Source: Platycnemis pennipes (taxonomy: Eukaryota; Arthropoda; Insecta; Odonata; Platycnemididae). From it: DNA of 64,000 nt. The notes beneath the pieces are model-generated. The model did no database searches and was not told the DNA's origin. It worked only from the letters and a program-made list of their open reading frames with translations. This document shows positions 1 to 12,240 of the stretch, piece by piece. Every line of letters begins with the position of its first letter. Positions within the stretch are counted from its first letter, which is position 1. Location of the stretch: positions 79,091,656 through 79,155,655 of the forward strand of contig OW121847.1 of NCBI GenBank assembly GCA_933228895.1, in the 5' to 3' direction. The translations under genes were made by a program, and so were the position numbers.

Positions 1-59
1 CTGGATTGTTCCTAGTAGTGACGAAGAAATAAGGGATTAATGTGTCTAGGAGCTTTAGG

Positions 60-230
60 AATAATAAACTTGGTTTACTACTACGACATACCTCAAAAGG
101 CGGTTACCAGGTGGTTATTTTGGTCAGGTCAACTGCAGAAGGACCATCGCATCGTGAAACCTTAGTAATCCCTAAGAACACACTACATTGGTCTATACAT
201 ACCGGAGGTGAGCTTTGATGAAGGGCCTCA
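60..230 (-). repeat. Possible dispersed repeat, shares a motif with 9550-9620
   Basis: A stretch of about 50 bases near 147-200 resembles one near 9570-9615. Both contain GTGAAACC, then a variable CTAAG-containing spacer, then ACACACTACA. On the minus strand both read GTAGTGTGTT followed by GGTTTCAC. In the 9.5 kb copy a GGTTCGATATTACC block follows, similar to a pol III B box, so an old SINE is possible. The similarity is patchy and judged by eye. No target-site duplication was found. Confidence 0.3.
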
Positions 231-1720
231 AGACTACCAGGCTAAAGCATTGCCGAAATGGCTTCTGCGAGCGGCAATCTCTCGATATTTTTAAAGCTCA
301 TCTCATGGAAAATTGCGAAATGATGGGCAACAAACAAGGAATATGGACACACTGGTACAAAGCGTAATTTACAATGAACCTGGGAAGGAGGAAAAATAAG
401 TAGAAACGGACAAATAAACTAACTCGTAGACTGGGTGAGGTTAAATCATTAATAGCTAAAGGCGGCATAAGTCTTCGTGGAGGCTTATCAGGAACATATT
501 GTCATACTTGAAACATGCAAGCGGTGGATCATATAAAATTACGAAATCGTGCGTTAAAAACACGATGGCATATTTGAGGGTAAAGTACAGAGATTTAACC
601 CCGGAGTTGAGCAGAATTCCTACCAGATTCGTTCGTGCGTACAGTTTCAACGCATGTGAGTAGCTTGTTCCAAAAAAGCCTTTGCACCCTCATCCAGCTA
701 ATACGTTGGCCTAAAATAAAGTTTAATTGAATATTTGGTCTACGAAAATGACCCAATCAATAAGTAGAACTCTCCGAGAAATACGTAGGAACAGGAAAAA
801 TTACGTTTTTCATTATTTCATGCAGCGAAAAGAATTCGAGTAGGTAAAGTTGAAGTACCAAAACAGGTTTAACTAGATAGTTAAAAAAATTGCTAGGAGC
901 AAGAACAAATGTAAAAAAGGGGCAATGATATACCAGACTGAAAATGAAAAAGTATAAATGCATAAAAGGTTTCACCTCAAGCGCTATTAAATGCAAATAA
1001 ATGCAAGCAAACAAGCTCCCATTAGTCTTGAGACCGTCAATTTTTGGTCCATGCATTTACAAAGCGTTACGACAAAATAATGATAAAATATTAGTCATAG
1101 GAATGATCAGATCACATATTAGTTGGATAAAAGCGGAGAGTGATGGAAGAAACTGGTACAAGATTTGAGAGTGGATGAAGAGAGGAAAACAAAGTCCGAT
1201 GCTGGGGAAGATACAAGATGAAAAAGGGGATGTTGAAATTAGCGAGTAAAACGTGAACTTTTAAATGAAAAATAAAAACGCAAAAACAAAGAAATAAAGC
1301 AGGTAGGAATATTTGGGCACCCTAAAAATGAAAGAGGTTGATGAAAAGGAACCATAATTATATGAGAGAACTGAGACTATCGTTGTATATTTTATCCACC
1401 CCTTTGGTACGTGAGGAAAGGATAAGGTCCCTGTTCCATTCTACTCCACTTTCTACTCCCGGTCTCATCACCTACCGGCTTGAGGCGACACAAGCACTCC
1501 ATCACGAAATAAATTGGATTAGTCTTTCCCCTAATGTTCCTGGGTATAAATTACATGGGAGAGTAGGTTGTTTTCATGAAAAAAGGGCACAGAGGGAAGA
1601 ATATGCTTTATTTTATGGCAAGACATAGGCTGTTCAAAGCTGTATTTTACTGCTCAGGAGTAGAATACCTATGGACATGAATGAAACTGTGAAAAACAAC
1701 CTGGGGGAGGCCACAACCCC
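231..1720. other. AT-rich intergenic or intronic DNA, nothing recognised
   Basis: Only short unrelated frames (99 codons or fewer) occur on either strand. No domain, RNA gene, tandem array or mobile-element end was seen. Confidence 0.6.
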
Positions 1721-1726
1721 AAAATC

Positions 1727-1787
1727 TACATCTACATAATATCCTGAACGCCACCAGAAAGGTGTGTGGCAGGGGACCTAGATTAGT
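1727..1787 (-). mobile_element. 3' terminal fragment of CR1/L2-like LINE
   Basis: On the minus strand this reads CCCCTGCCACACACC, a short GC-rich spacer, then AGGATATTATGTAGATGTAGAT. The same layout ends two plus-strand copies, at about 13244-13316 and 15228-15284. Families of this type finish in a few copies of a short tandem unit instead of poly(A), and the repeated GTAGAT unit fits. The fragment directly abuts the 3' end of a different LINE at 1788, so it is either a separate insertion or evidence of a chimeric element. Confidence 0.6.
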
Positions 1788-2245
1788 TAGACGCAGCCCT
1801 GCACTCGAATCTTCCATCAGCCAAGCACTCCATATTAACAAAATTCTTCACTTTCATATCCTTCACTACTTGTATACCATATAACTCGGCCATTCCTTCC
1901 TTTTCCATTATTACCATACACTTTTCTCTTGACGATTGTCTTCATAAGGCCATAAAATCTCAAGATATGGCCGATTGAGTTATCCCATCTTATTTTTAAA
2001 ATTTTTAAAAGACTTGTCTTCCACTCTTCTTAGGAATTAATCATTTTTCATTCAGTTGATCTATTTTATCTTCACCAGTTTTTTGTTTCACTGCATTTCA
2101 AATCCTAGCAGCCATGTCCTCTCTACTGCAGTTTTAATTCATGCTTCACTGCCATAAAGAAGCATGCTCCAGATGTATATTTTAATGGAGTAATTCTTCA
2201 GAGATAATCTTCTATTTTCCAACTGTAAGTACACTTTCCACTGAT
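1788..2245 (-). mobile_element. Degenerate 3' end of endonuclease-type LINE (copy 1)
   Basis: Translating the minus strand across frames gives remnants in the expected order for the C-terminal part of a LINE reverse-transcriptase ORF. IWSMLLYGSEA (about 2140-2180) matches the usual LYGSETW block. RRVEDKSF (about 2010-2035) matches the RVxEERSLL block. LADGRFECRAASN (about 1790-1826) matches the ADRRxEWRAASN terminus. Stops and frameshifts are many, so this is a fossil. The terminus matches the copy at 43.2 kb almost residue for residue, so the two belong to one lineage. The clade is not resolved. Confidence 0.7.
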
Positions 2246-2680
2246 CCTTAGAATGGTATAGTTTACAAGAGGAAAAATAAAGAAAAATGCAGAAAAGCAG
2301 GAAAAATGACCTAAGGGGGCAGAGGTTGCTGAAAGTTCAAGGGAACACTTAAATCCAAAAGATGACGAAATGATAAAGCTTGAACAAAGTGGAGGCTGAG
2401 AAAGTATCAGATGATGAAGAAAAATGGGAGTGACGTAAGAGAACCAAGTGAAAGGGGAAGTAGAAGAGATACGTTGATGGGTAGGAGGAGTATCTCGACG
2501 TCGGGACCAGCCGCAGAGATAGATGTGGAACCACTAAGAGTTAGCGGAAAGAAGTAAGGGAGAGGGGAGGCGGAGATATATGGAGGTGGACTTAGTGGGG
2601 ATAACGGAGGGTCAAACGGTGGTGGAATTGAGGGAGGGAGAGAAGCTGAAGACGGAACGCCGATCCGGCGAATAGCCACC
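2246..2680. other. Purine-rich strand-asymmetric block
   Basis: The plus strand is dominated by A and G (GGGAG, GGAGG and GAAGAA runs). The long proline/serine-rich minus-strand frames are a by-product of this composition. It passes directly into the CpG-rich block at 2650-3130, where the plus strand becomes pyrimidine-rich. Confidence 0.5.
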
Positions 2681-3130
2681 ATTGGTCGGCCGGCCGCGAA
2701 GTTCTCGGCGGAGGCTGCAACGGATGAGTGAAATGTATTTATGCCACCACCCAGAGAACCTCCCTCCCTCCCACCAATCCCTTCAAGGGCATCCCCGCCA
2801 TTCCGCCGCCTCTATCCCCCACAAAACTCCCAGCCAACCCCCGCTCATTCACGCGCTCATTCCCTCCTCACATTCTCCCCCCTTTTTATCTCCCCCAGCC
2901 GGATTTTCGACTTCCAATGTCCGCGGCGCAAATGTAATTAAGGATTTCTCCCCCCTTTTTCCCATTTCCCCAAAGTCCCCGAGAGCAGAAGGCGTGAAAG
3001 TGTAACCTTTGAATTGGGAAGAGAAACGAGTGAGTTCGTGAAAAGGTGTTCCGGCGGAGGGAGGGGCTCACGGCGGGCGAGCATAGAAATTGGCTCTCCG
3101 GCTCAGCCGTCGACTATTCCATCGGACGGT
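2650..3130. promoter_or_regulatory. CpG-dense G+C-rich island 1
   Basis: Dense CpG (GATCCGGCGA, GGCCGGCCGCG, CCGCGGCGC, CACGGCGGGCGAGC) stands out against AT-rich flanks. The plus strand is purine-rich before 2720 and pyrimidine-rich from 2755 to 2905. A promoter or first-exon role is inference; no convincing TATA box, initiator or coding start was identified. The roughly 100-codon frames here are low complexity. Confidence 0.4.
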
Positions 3131-5280
3131 AATTACACAAGAGATTCTCGGAATGGGAGTGTTTTATTTCGCTTCCAGAGCGCTGAGTGGCTGATAATTG
3201 ACTGTATCGCGCCCATGGTATTCGAAATCTCGCAAGCAAAAAGAGTCCAAAAAAGAGGATGAGGATACTTTCCATTAAACGTCATTGGGGCTAAAAATCT
3301 TTTCATCTGGTTGGCGATTTGAAGCGTGTGCCAAAATTAAAATCTGAACAGGGAAAACCAATATTGTTATTCAGGTAATTTATGGCGCACATTTAAAATA
3401 CATCCTCATATTTCAAGGCACAGATATAAGTAATTTTTGACTTGATTTCTGATTATTTCATTGCCAAATAAAATATAAACTTGTGGTTAAAGTTTTATTC
3501 TATCGACACAAATGGGACTTTGAAGACAGCCCGGAAAGCGAAGAAAATGTTCAAGCATACGTGAGGCGCCAATTTTTTTTATCAGGAAATAACCATCCTT
3601 ATCTCTTTCATGTTAAGCACCAAATAGCAAATTTTGATACGACAGTGCTCGCACTTACCCGTTTTCTGCCCTCATTTTTAACATCTTTGTTAATTATTGA
3701 AATTCACTTTCCAGTGTTAAGATTACATGGTGGTATTACTGCCATGGTGAAACTATGTGTACGCACATGGCTCAATGAAAAAAGGCCCTCCCCTCGTGTG
3801 CTTGGGTTAGTCACCTAAGAAACTATTTGCCAAATGAATTAAAGGCTGAAGTGTTATACAATGAATTATATTTTATTTATATATATCTATAAGTCTGAAG
3901 GTTTTACAAAAGTATTTTTATTCAAGAATCGGAGAAAGCTGTTCCTTAGCTGCTTCCAAATGTTGAAAGACTGCCAGGGGAAACCAAAATGTTTTGCCAA
4001 CTTTCAAAGCAATAAGGACCCGGGTGAGATACTCTCCACTAGAGGCGCAGCAATTAGAGTCTGATAAAATTAGTGCAGAATCCACATTCATAGAATAAAA
4101 AGAGCACATTATAAGCTAATATTTCTACCCCAAATAGAGAAGTGTAAGGAGTCTCATCGAGTTAACTCGGACGAAACTGTCGTCCGTCACGTAGTGTGTA
4201 CGGAGCTTTGACAAACAACTCCCTCTCTTTTCAAAACCACCGCGAAGAAGTTATAAGCTTTGAGGTTAAAATTCGATGAAAAAATTGAGATAAAATCACC
4301 CGTTTAGAGGTCTGATCATGTTGATAATGACGAGGAGTGGACTAGAGAATTGGTGATGTCCAAAGCATTTTGAAATTCCTGAGTGATAACACAGGCAGGC
4401 AAATATTCCGGAAGGCCTTCATTGGCATGGATCATGAGGTTGGCAGTACTGTCATGAAAGTCGAATTAATTATAACGAAATGCTTTTTTTTGGGAAGGGA
4501 ATCGATAAATACACGACCTATTTACGAGACAAAGGGCTTTCAAAGCTGGTGCACTCGGGAGACTTTTTTCCACAGGAATGTGTACTATTGTTCGCCATGT
4601 AACCCAGGACGTGAACTGAAAGAATTGAGAGCTATTCGCTGAAGGAATGACAATTGAGGGCAATTACTTGATTACAGGGGGACAAACCTCACGGTAGATC
4701 TCAAAATGGATTGTGGGCAAAAGCTCGGAGAAAACGGAGAAAACCTTTTAAAGGAGACAGGGTTTTGCAGAGACCATCGCAATTTGTTCGACTTGATCAT
4801 CACTCAGTACCATTATAAAGTTCTTATTTTATGCTTTCAAAAGATCACACGGACTGCATTTCACGATGCAGGCCTCGGAAATCAAACCACAACGCCAGTT
4901 CCAAATTTATCGCCATTCCAAATTTTAATTCCTTACACTTAAACATAAAAAACTCGTGTTAAATAATTTTCATATCGGAACATAAAAGCCGTAATTGAAA
5001 CTAGGTATATGAAAACATTACCAGAGGTTACGGGTCAGAATAGAGCGAAAATTTAAAAACGACAGAAACATCCATATAATTCGGCCTCCGAATCGAATTT
5101 GTCAATTTTAATGATGTCATTAACGAAAAGGCAATGAAATTACTTGGAAATAGTCATTAATCTGGAAAATCACACTATTGGAAAGGCGAAAAACGATTGA
5201 TAATCACGGTACCGTTTCTATACATACCACTGCTATTGGTTTCTCGGAAAAGAGAGATACGCGGTGGTGTACGGCGAATT
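3131..5280. other. AT-rich DNA with one short stem-loop
   Basis: No gene recognised. The only local structure seen is a perfect 7-bp stem with 5-nt loop at 4168-4186 (CGGACGA, loop AACTG, TCGTCCG). The 111-codon frame at 3483-3818 has no recognisable domain. Confidence 0.55.
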
Positions 5281-7460
5281 GAGATCAAAAGGCAAGGAGT
5301 AAGGCTGAGCACTCCCTGCGTTCACTGAATGATTACCCTTGCTTGAAGCGATTTATCGCTCGAAGACTAATAACGCCACTACCAACGAGAGAGATGGAAC
5401 GGAAACAATTAGCCACTCTGTCCCTCTCCATCGTGGTCGCCTATTTTCGATGGACCCCCGACTCTTTGGCACTGATGAATATCAACTCCGCCTTCAAGTC
5501 GTTCCCAGGCGAGGGGTCTGACGGCTATCGTATGCCGGTTAACGTTCCTGTCGGGTGGATGGCATTCGGAACTGAGTGCACACAGCGGTGCGATGCGAGA
5601 CGACGTGTCTTATCCGAAAATTATGCCACGATCCTGCACGGGCTGCGTTTTTCAACGAGGTCGATTACGGACGAGTAACTGAGGCCACTTCTCGTCTCAA
5701 TTTTACCAGCCCGACAGCGTACACTCCAATTACGGGCGAAGAGAAACAAGAAAAAAAGAGAATGGTACCCAAAGGGTCGAGATAAGGCTCGAAACGCGGT
5801 TTTTTGATGTGAAATAACGGGGTGGAGGCGCAAGAGACAATGTCGAGGCTAAGTGCCGGCTCGCACTTAGAGATGCACACACTGCGCCCGGGGAAGAGTG
5901 GGGCACTAATTGAAACGGTAAACAAATTACGAAAAACCCGAGTAGGTACATAGGCGAGGTAGAAGACCGGCGTAACGTGAAGACGAGCAACACCACAGAG
6001 GTGATGGCAAAGAAAACAAAAAACAAAAACGATACGACATCCAGCGAAGGTCGCTCGCTAAATTTCAACTACCACACGCTACATCGTAAAAAGGAAGAAG
6101 GCAAGAGTGGGAAAGGCGACAGAAATAAGGACGTTTTCCGTTGAAATCAGCGTCTCCGCACAACTTAAACTGTGGGGACGTGGGTGAGGACAATACCTTG
6201 CAAGGGGGAGACCCGCTCCTGGCCGAATCGGTCCCCGCACCCACGAGCTGAAGATCAACACAAAACTCGGGACCGTGAATGTCACTCAGGCCTCTCAAGT
6301 CTCTCCCTCAAGTCACCCACCCTGGGTGGTTTTGGTAATCGAAACATTCACTTCCAAGCGGAGAGACGCACTCAGACAACACCCGCCACTAGACACACTT
6401 CCCTCGGGTTCGTGGCAATATCTCCTCAAAGAGACGAGAGAGCGGTGCAGGTGCGAGACACCCGAGGCCCCGGCGGCTTCCACGGCGACGATGAGGTGGC
6501 TCGCGTCCGACTGAGGCTCCCGACACCAAAGCGGCCAGCGCCGAGCCCGACGGCAGAAGACCAGATAGACGCGTGTATATCTACGAGCGTCGGGATCCAC
6601 CGAGTCGGGAAACCGAAAAGGCACCCGCCAAACTCGATTGGTTTACGTGGGAGGTTTTGCGGGAGCCGGAGCTCTCCGATATCTCTCCTTCCTCGCCTCC
6701 GAGCTGAAAAGCCGCTCCGTGTCAATTGAAAAAAGCCTCGGGGCTCCGGGCAGCCCGAACGGAGGAAGGAAGGGGCCTGAGGAGGCGGAGGAATCTCCTT
6801 CCTTCGGGCGGAAGGGGGGAGCTGAAAGGGAGAGAGGTGAGGGGAAGAGAGGAGGCGGAGCGGGGAAGGAGGAATGAGGGAAACGGAGAGGGTGTGGGCT
6901 GAAGGAAGAGGCGAGACGGAATTCGGTGGGGATGCTGAGCGGAATGAGGGAATTGGGGAGAGAGGGAGAGCTGGGGAGCGAGTGATGATGATAGGCTGTC
7001 GCCAGGCAACCGTGGACCCCTCTCTTTTGAGTGAGTGACTGAGTGAGTGAGTAGTCCCTCTCAAGGGGGCACCGAGGGATCAAGTGACGGCGGGAGGCCA
7101 AAACGCAACCCTGTCTTTCGCCCCGCACCGCCGCGCCGGTCGACGGGGGCGCGCGTTTTGCCGGGCGGGGGAGAGTCTCCGCCTCTCCCGCCTCCACCTT
7201 CCCCCCCTCTCGCCGTCCCTTCCTCATTTGCACCGACCACCACTCTCGCCCGTGTTATCCTCACCCTTCCCACCCCCACCTCAATCCCACTCTACCCATC
7301 ATTCCGCAGCGACGCCCTCTCTCCGCCGATCCCAACCTCCCTCCAGCCAGACTCCACTCCATTTATCCCGGCCGCTTCAACCCCCTACGGGGACACTCCC
7401 ATTCTCATCCTCCTTAGCCGCTCCTAACCCCCGCTGCCCTCCGCCGCGACTGCCCCTCGT
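5281..7460. promoter_or_regulatory. CpG-dense G+C-rich island 2, the longest, with skew switch
   Basis: About 2 kb of G+C-rich, CpG-dense sequence. From about 6720 to 7060 the plus strand is strongly purine-rich. From about 7170 to 7440 it is strongly pyrimidine-rich. A (TGAG)n tract lies between them at 7028-7052. Overlapping frames of 100-212 codons on both strands are proline, serine, arginine and glycine-rich in mirror image, as expected from composition alone. It may be a promoter region, possibly bidirectional; this is inference. Confidence 0.4.
7028..7052 (+). repeat. (TGAG)n microsatellite
   Basis: Imperfect tandem TGAG units (GAGTGAGTGACTGAGTGAG) sit at the boundary between the purine-rich and pyrimidine-rich halves of the island. 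Confidence 0.8.
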
Positions 7461-7464
7461 TTCC

Positions 7465-7535
7465 GAGTGAGAGGCAGTATCGTCTGGAGACGCAGGTTCG
7501 AGTCCCGGTCGCTGGAGGAGATTAGAGCCTATCAT
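7465..7535 (+). mobile_element. Partial tRNA-like SINE head
   Basis: GGTTCGAGTCC (7495-7505) is a very good pol III B box and T-arm core, preceded by CGTCTGGAGACG, which can form an anticodon-like stem. No acceptable A box lies about 40 bases upstream and no acceptor stem closes, so it is not an intact tRNA gene. A truncated tRNA-derived SINE is the likeliest reading. Confidence 0.4.
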
Positions 7536-9440
7536 TCCCATACCAGACCTCTTACGAAAGCAATGATAAACATAGGTTGTGGTTTTTAATACTCGTCAAA
7601 GTAGAGCGTCAACAATATTTATTATTTTCATAAAAATCATACGTAAGCATCGTAGTTTACCAGCGACCACACAATATCTTTCTTCGGTTTGGTGTTCTTT
7701 CACACCTCTCATCCTCCCAGTCAAGTATCAAAGTTTCAACTTCCTCTACTTTCCTCAAACACCCAAATCTATTTCCTAATTTACAAAATTTATATCTTAT
7801 GGCCTCTTTTAATGTATGGTCCTTACCCTTACCTCTAGGTCCCTACATTTTCCTTCGACAACTGTCATCTTCCTCCACCGTTACCAGCATTTTATTATTG
7901 GGCGTTCGCGTTTCGGAAATAAAAATTGAAAATTGTTTCCCACTTTTGTCTGACGATAATACAATGGGGATGGAAAAATTTAGAAATAAGAATAAAAAAT
8001 CAATAAATAGTCTCAATGAGGCTGACGGTAAAGACAACTGACTATGCTCTTCGAGAATATCAGTAGATAATAAAGTAGTATCTTTTATTAGTTTCTGTTA
8101 ATATCCAATGAAAATGTAACTCTCACTGAAATTTCACCAACTTTCTCTGAAGTTGTATGCTATAAGGTGATGCCATCGTTTCCATCTTCCAAGCCCCTAC
8201 AGCCATCTACAAGCAAGTCTACAACACCTATATGGCCATAGAATTTACGTTTTCGTTCCATTTCCATCGTTTTGATAGAGTATGGGAGGAGATAGGCGAA
8301 TTAGACATGAATGAGCCCCATTATTAAGCCCCGCGTTTTTATCCCGATTTTCTCCAGGCCCTCTGCGAGACTTTGGAAAGTTCGACCAATTAAACTACTT
8401 CGGCTATTCCCCTTGGTTTTGGCTCTGCGGCTTGAATCCCGATCAAATAATTGGGGAATCAGGGGATCTTCGGAAAAGCTTCATCTGGCCCCCCCGCAAA
8501 ACCACAAAAAACGCCATGGTGCGCCAAATAATCCTGTTGCTCCTTTCCCTTCTCTAGCGTACGATAAAACGGGAGCCATTAGACTCAAAAACTCTCATGA
8601 AGCTAAGGGATGAATATATCTTGAAGGCCGGGATAAAGGCTTCTTTTGAACTTGCACGCGAGGATGGGGCCATTTTTAACGATAACGGCATTTTACCACC
8701 TCACTTTGAGGGGTGTGCTGGTTTAATGCCAGCTTGCGCTTCACACTTCCTAGACCACTTAAAACATTCATTTCGAGAGAGCGGGTAACAAAAGAGCAGC
8801 GACGTTCCATGCGCAAAATTAATGCCTCCGTCCTAGTCAAGAGTCCCTGGACCCCAAAGGCCGCAGAGGTTGCTAATAAATGATGACGATGTAATCGACC
8901 CGGGCAGGAAAACGACCCGGCCAAGTTTCGACTTCATAGCATGTTCATCAGCGCTGGAATAATCCGTGTCCCACCCATACGCATTTGGCCACTTGATATT
9001 TTTTGGAAGCGGAGCGCTGGCACGAAGCTATTCCTTCTTTGGAAAAAGACAAGAGCAACTTGTAATTGAGCGTTATTCACGAGCACTGATGAAACCTCCG
9101 TCACGTGATGTGAAGGTGATGTAATTACCACACAATTAAAAATCAAGGACTCTAAAAACGTGCTGCACGCACATCTCGGATACAATCAAATTTGTCAACG
9201 TTGATGAATTGAAAAGCCTTCGTGAAGGAATTGTATACGACGATGATTGCACATTGGAGAAATATTAATGACGCAATTTTATTTTATTTAGGACATAGGG
9301 TTCGTAGGCATCAAAAGATATACGAAGGAAGAGTCCAAGGAGAAATTAAAATAAGATTGATACCAAGTGATTGGGGAAGGAGAAGAATTAGTATGCACAT
9401 ACGTTTAGAAGCCGCTAAAACGCAGGAACACACGTGAGGA
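7536..9440. other. Mixed-composition DNA, no gene recognised
   Basis: AT-rich to about 8280, then moderately G+C-rich with CpG to about 8930. Frames of 100 codons or fewer show no domain. The 71-codon frame at 9222-9437 is basic but unrecognised. Confidence 0.5.
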
Positions 9441-9454
9441 ATCACCGACGTTTG

Positions 9455-9695
9455 CAGCCGTCAAGGATTTGGCTGGTGCGATTACTTGAAAGAAACCTGA
9501 CCTTAACTCGCTTGTCAAGTAGTGGTAGATAAATACTTTAACATGCTCTGCCTGCTACGGTAATATCGAACCTTCTACGCTAGTGAAACCCTAAGCCTAC
9601 GCCGAAGACAACACACTACACATGCCCGAGGCGGGATCCATACCAACGGGTTATCAGGGAAGTGCTTTAACACCTGACTATTGCGGCCAACTTTT
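9455..9695 (-). repeat. Possible old SINE or dispersed repeat
   Basis: On the minus strand GGTTCGATATTACC resembles a pol III B box. Upstream lie GTAGTGTGTT and GGTTTCAC, shared in order with 100-200 of this window. Copies at both places suggest a dispersed family. No clear A box, tail or target-site duplication was seen. Confidence 0.3.
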
Positions 9696-10110
9696 ACTCG
9701 TCACTCTGATAATAATAAGTTGCGTAGAGATGAGCACTAAAAAATTTTAACTGGCAATGTTTCTCACCAAAGCACTAGTTTAATCTAAATTCCGAGAAAA
9801 ACCGTAGATTGTCATTATTGGAAAAGTACCAAGAATGTATTTTGACTTACATCAAAATGAGAAATACATGTATACGTCTTAAGCAAGACTAATTTTATAC
9901 TTGAAGAGCTTTGAGCGCATATAAAAACTTCATATACATAAATTTTTCAAACCTTTCTCGTAAATTACGTCAGAGATATAAAATTAGAGTCCAAAATAAA
10001 TGTTTAAAGTTAATGTCCAAAACCATACTACTAAAAGGTCTCACCAAATGCCCTTCAGCAAGGCCATCTTGAGAGGTAAAATTAGTTTTAGTCTCCGGAA
10101 TCAAATATAG
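9696..10110. other. AT-rich DNA, nothing recognised
   Basis: No feature beyond AT-rich sequence. Confidence 0.6.
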
Positions 10111-10905
10111 AGACATTGCATGGGCCTGCTACGTCAGTCGATAGCATGCAAGCGAGAGGAGATCCCATTGTTCCGTTCGCGCCACCCCTAACACCCATGC
10201 ACTTCCCTCTTATTCGTGCCTACACAGTAAACTCTGCTCGCCTGTCACCTTTATCCTGTGATTTTGCGAACTCCACGCGACCGAGTGCGACCCCTACCGA
10301 TGCCATATGGCAGCGCTTCACGCCTCCAACCTACTGTCGTGTATCTCCATTTCGAGACGGCCCAGGTCGCCAACCCCGTCCGTAAAAACGAGTTCGCTCG
10401 GCTACCTGGCTTCCCTCCCACCCTTCCAAACGATGTCTCCCGACCCGACAACGAGATGCGCGTCCCGCCACCCTCTCTCCCTCCCACTCCTCGCTCACCT
10501 CCTCTCCCCATCGTCAACCAGCTGTGGTATCTTCCTCGTCCCCTTCCCGCCCTCTTCAGCAACTCCTCTCCTGAGCGCTCTCCCGCAATAAATGCACGTA
10601 GGGACCCGGTGGTGGTTCAGAAGAGGAGCCCTGAGGTGCGCAATAAATTTATCGACGACGAGGGTTCCGCTAAAAATCAATCCGTCCGGGGAGGAAATTT
10701 GTCGAAAAAAAATGATCCAGCGAAAGTTGCACTCGGTCGGAAAATTAATGACACGAACGCCATTACGCCGCCGGGATGTGAGACGTTTCCTCGCAGGCTC
10801 CTATTTTCCACACTCCGAGCTTTCACCAGAAGCCAAAGCCCGACACGTCCCAACCACTTCCATTCTCACACCTACTCTGCGTGGTGCTACAAATACTTTC
10901 ACTGA
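10111..10905. other. G+C-rich block 3, pyrimidine-rich centre
   Basis: The plus strand is pyrimidine-rich at about 10430-10580 (CTCTCTCCCTCCCACTCC) and contains frequent CpG. A 215-codon plus-strand frame (10258-10905) opens at GTG, not ATG. It has no recognisable domain, is proline/arginine/serine-rich, and overlaps other frames of similar composition, so it is not called as a gene. Confidence 0.4.
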
Positions 10906-12240
10906 TTTCTTTCCGTTTAAATTTTCGACTGAAGTACGACAAAAGTAAATAGCCAGTCGTTGTGGCAACAACGCTCACTAAAAGCATGAACGTTATGGTG
11001 CTTCCCTCTAAAAATATGAAATAATTTTCTAAAAAATTATGAATAAATTGGGAGGATGTGCTCCGTCTATTCTATTAAGTTCCACGTGAGATTTGGAGTG
11101 AGACTCCCCGTAGAAAATGAAAAAAAATTCAATAATTAAGATCCTTTCAATTACTTTCCATTTTTTGATAATGACGACTGCTTTTCCATCTGTCAAACGA
11201 GAGTATGCGAATATTTTGTACTACTGAGGACCTTTGTAGTTGGTATTGAAATTATGATGCTGGATTTAACTTCTTCTGTAATATCAGACAAGAATAAAAA
11301 GAAGGTTTTAATAATTCTGTTTAAGGTACCACATTTCATCATCAAAAGGGGTCCAGTTCGAGTAGTGGTTGGGGAATGAAGTTTTTCTGTGAATCTTGCA
11401 TGGGTTCTGTGTGGAAATAAAATAACCTGCAATATTTTGTCCTTCGGATGATGCACTAAGTGGAACCTTTAGCTCTTCCGTTAAGAGCAGGCAAATTATG
11501 GAGTCAGTTTTTCTCCACACTCCTTTACCACAATGTCTACCCGTACCCAAAATTACCTGAATGCGCATATCGGAGGTTAAATGGCGCTAAGAATGGATTA
11601 AAGAAGTTACAACCGGCTAGTTTCCACCCATTTATCTTCAATAGAACCAATGTACACTACAAGGTAAATAAATATCTAAATATTCATATCTTCTGCCGGC
11701 CTTCATGCTATCTGGAACACCTTTTCCTCCTCTGTCCACGCCACCATCACATTCCAAAATTTCGCTACGCTTTAAACAGTCTTCCGTCTGCTTTTGCTGC
11801 CTTTTCTCCATTCCTCTGACCAAAAATCTCCCATTCCTATTTCGTACAGCACTAACTCATTCGTCCTCCTCTTCATTCAGCTAACCCTCTCCCATCTTTT
11901 CCACGATCACATGTTTAAAATAACCACATGATTATTCAAACATACAACGCCACCCTTAATTAGGGTCTCGAATTAAGGGCTTAAATGGGGCATTCGAACT
12001 GACTTTTTCTTCACATCGCCACTGTACACAAAGAAATGTCTAATTCTTAGGAAAGGTAACGGTAAATTCGAAAAAGCGAAACCCCCATTGAATAAAGTGA
12101 GAATAATAAATTATATCTGAGAGTATTATATGTTAGAATACTAGATTATATTAAATTACGCTACTATTTTCGTCCAAGAGCCTCAAAAGAACCCACAATC
12201 ATTTTCAATGCTCAGGTAAACCAGAGAAACTCTCGAACCC
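10906..12240. other. AT-rich DNA, nothing recognised
   Basis: The longest frame is 119 codons (11460-11819) and has no recognisable domain or conserved motif. Confidence 0.55.

Noticed and set aside
6426..7064. 212-codon minus-strand open frame
   Set aside because: Its sequence reflects the purine-rich plus strand (Ser/Pro/Leu runs). The 196-codon frame beside it has the same bias.
7465..7535. Functional tRNA gene
   Set aside because: Only the B box and an anticodon-like stem are present; the A box and acceptor stem are missing.
10258..10905. 215-codon plus-strand open frame
   Set aside because: Non-ATG start, proline/arginine-rich, overlaps another frame of similar composition and has no domain. 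Possible exonic content cannot be excluded but is not supported.
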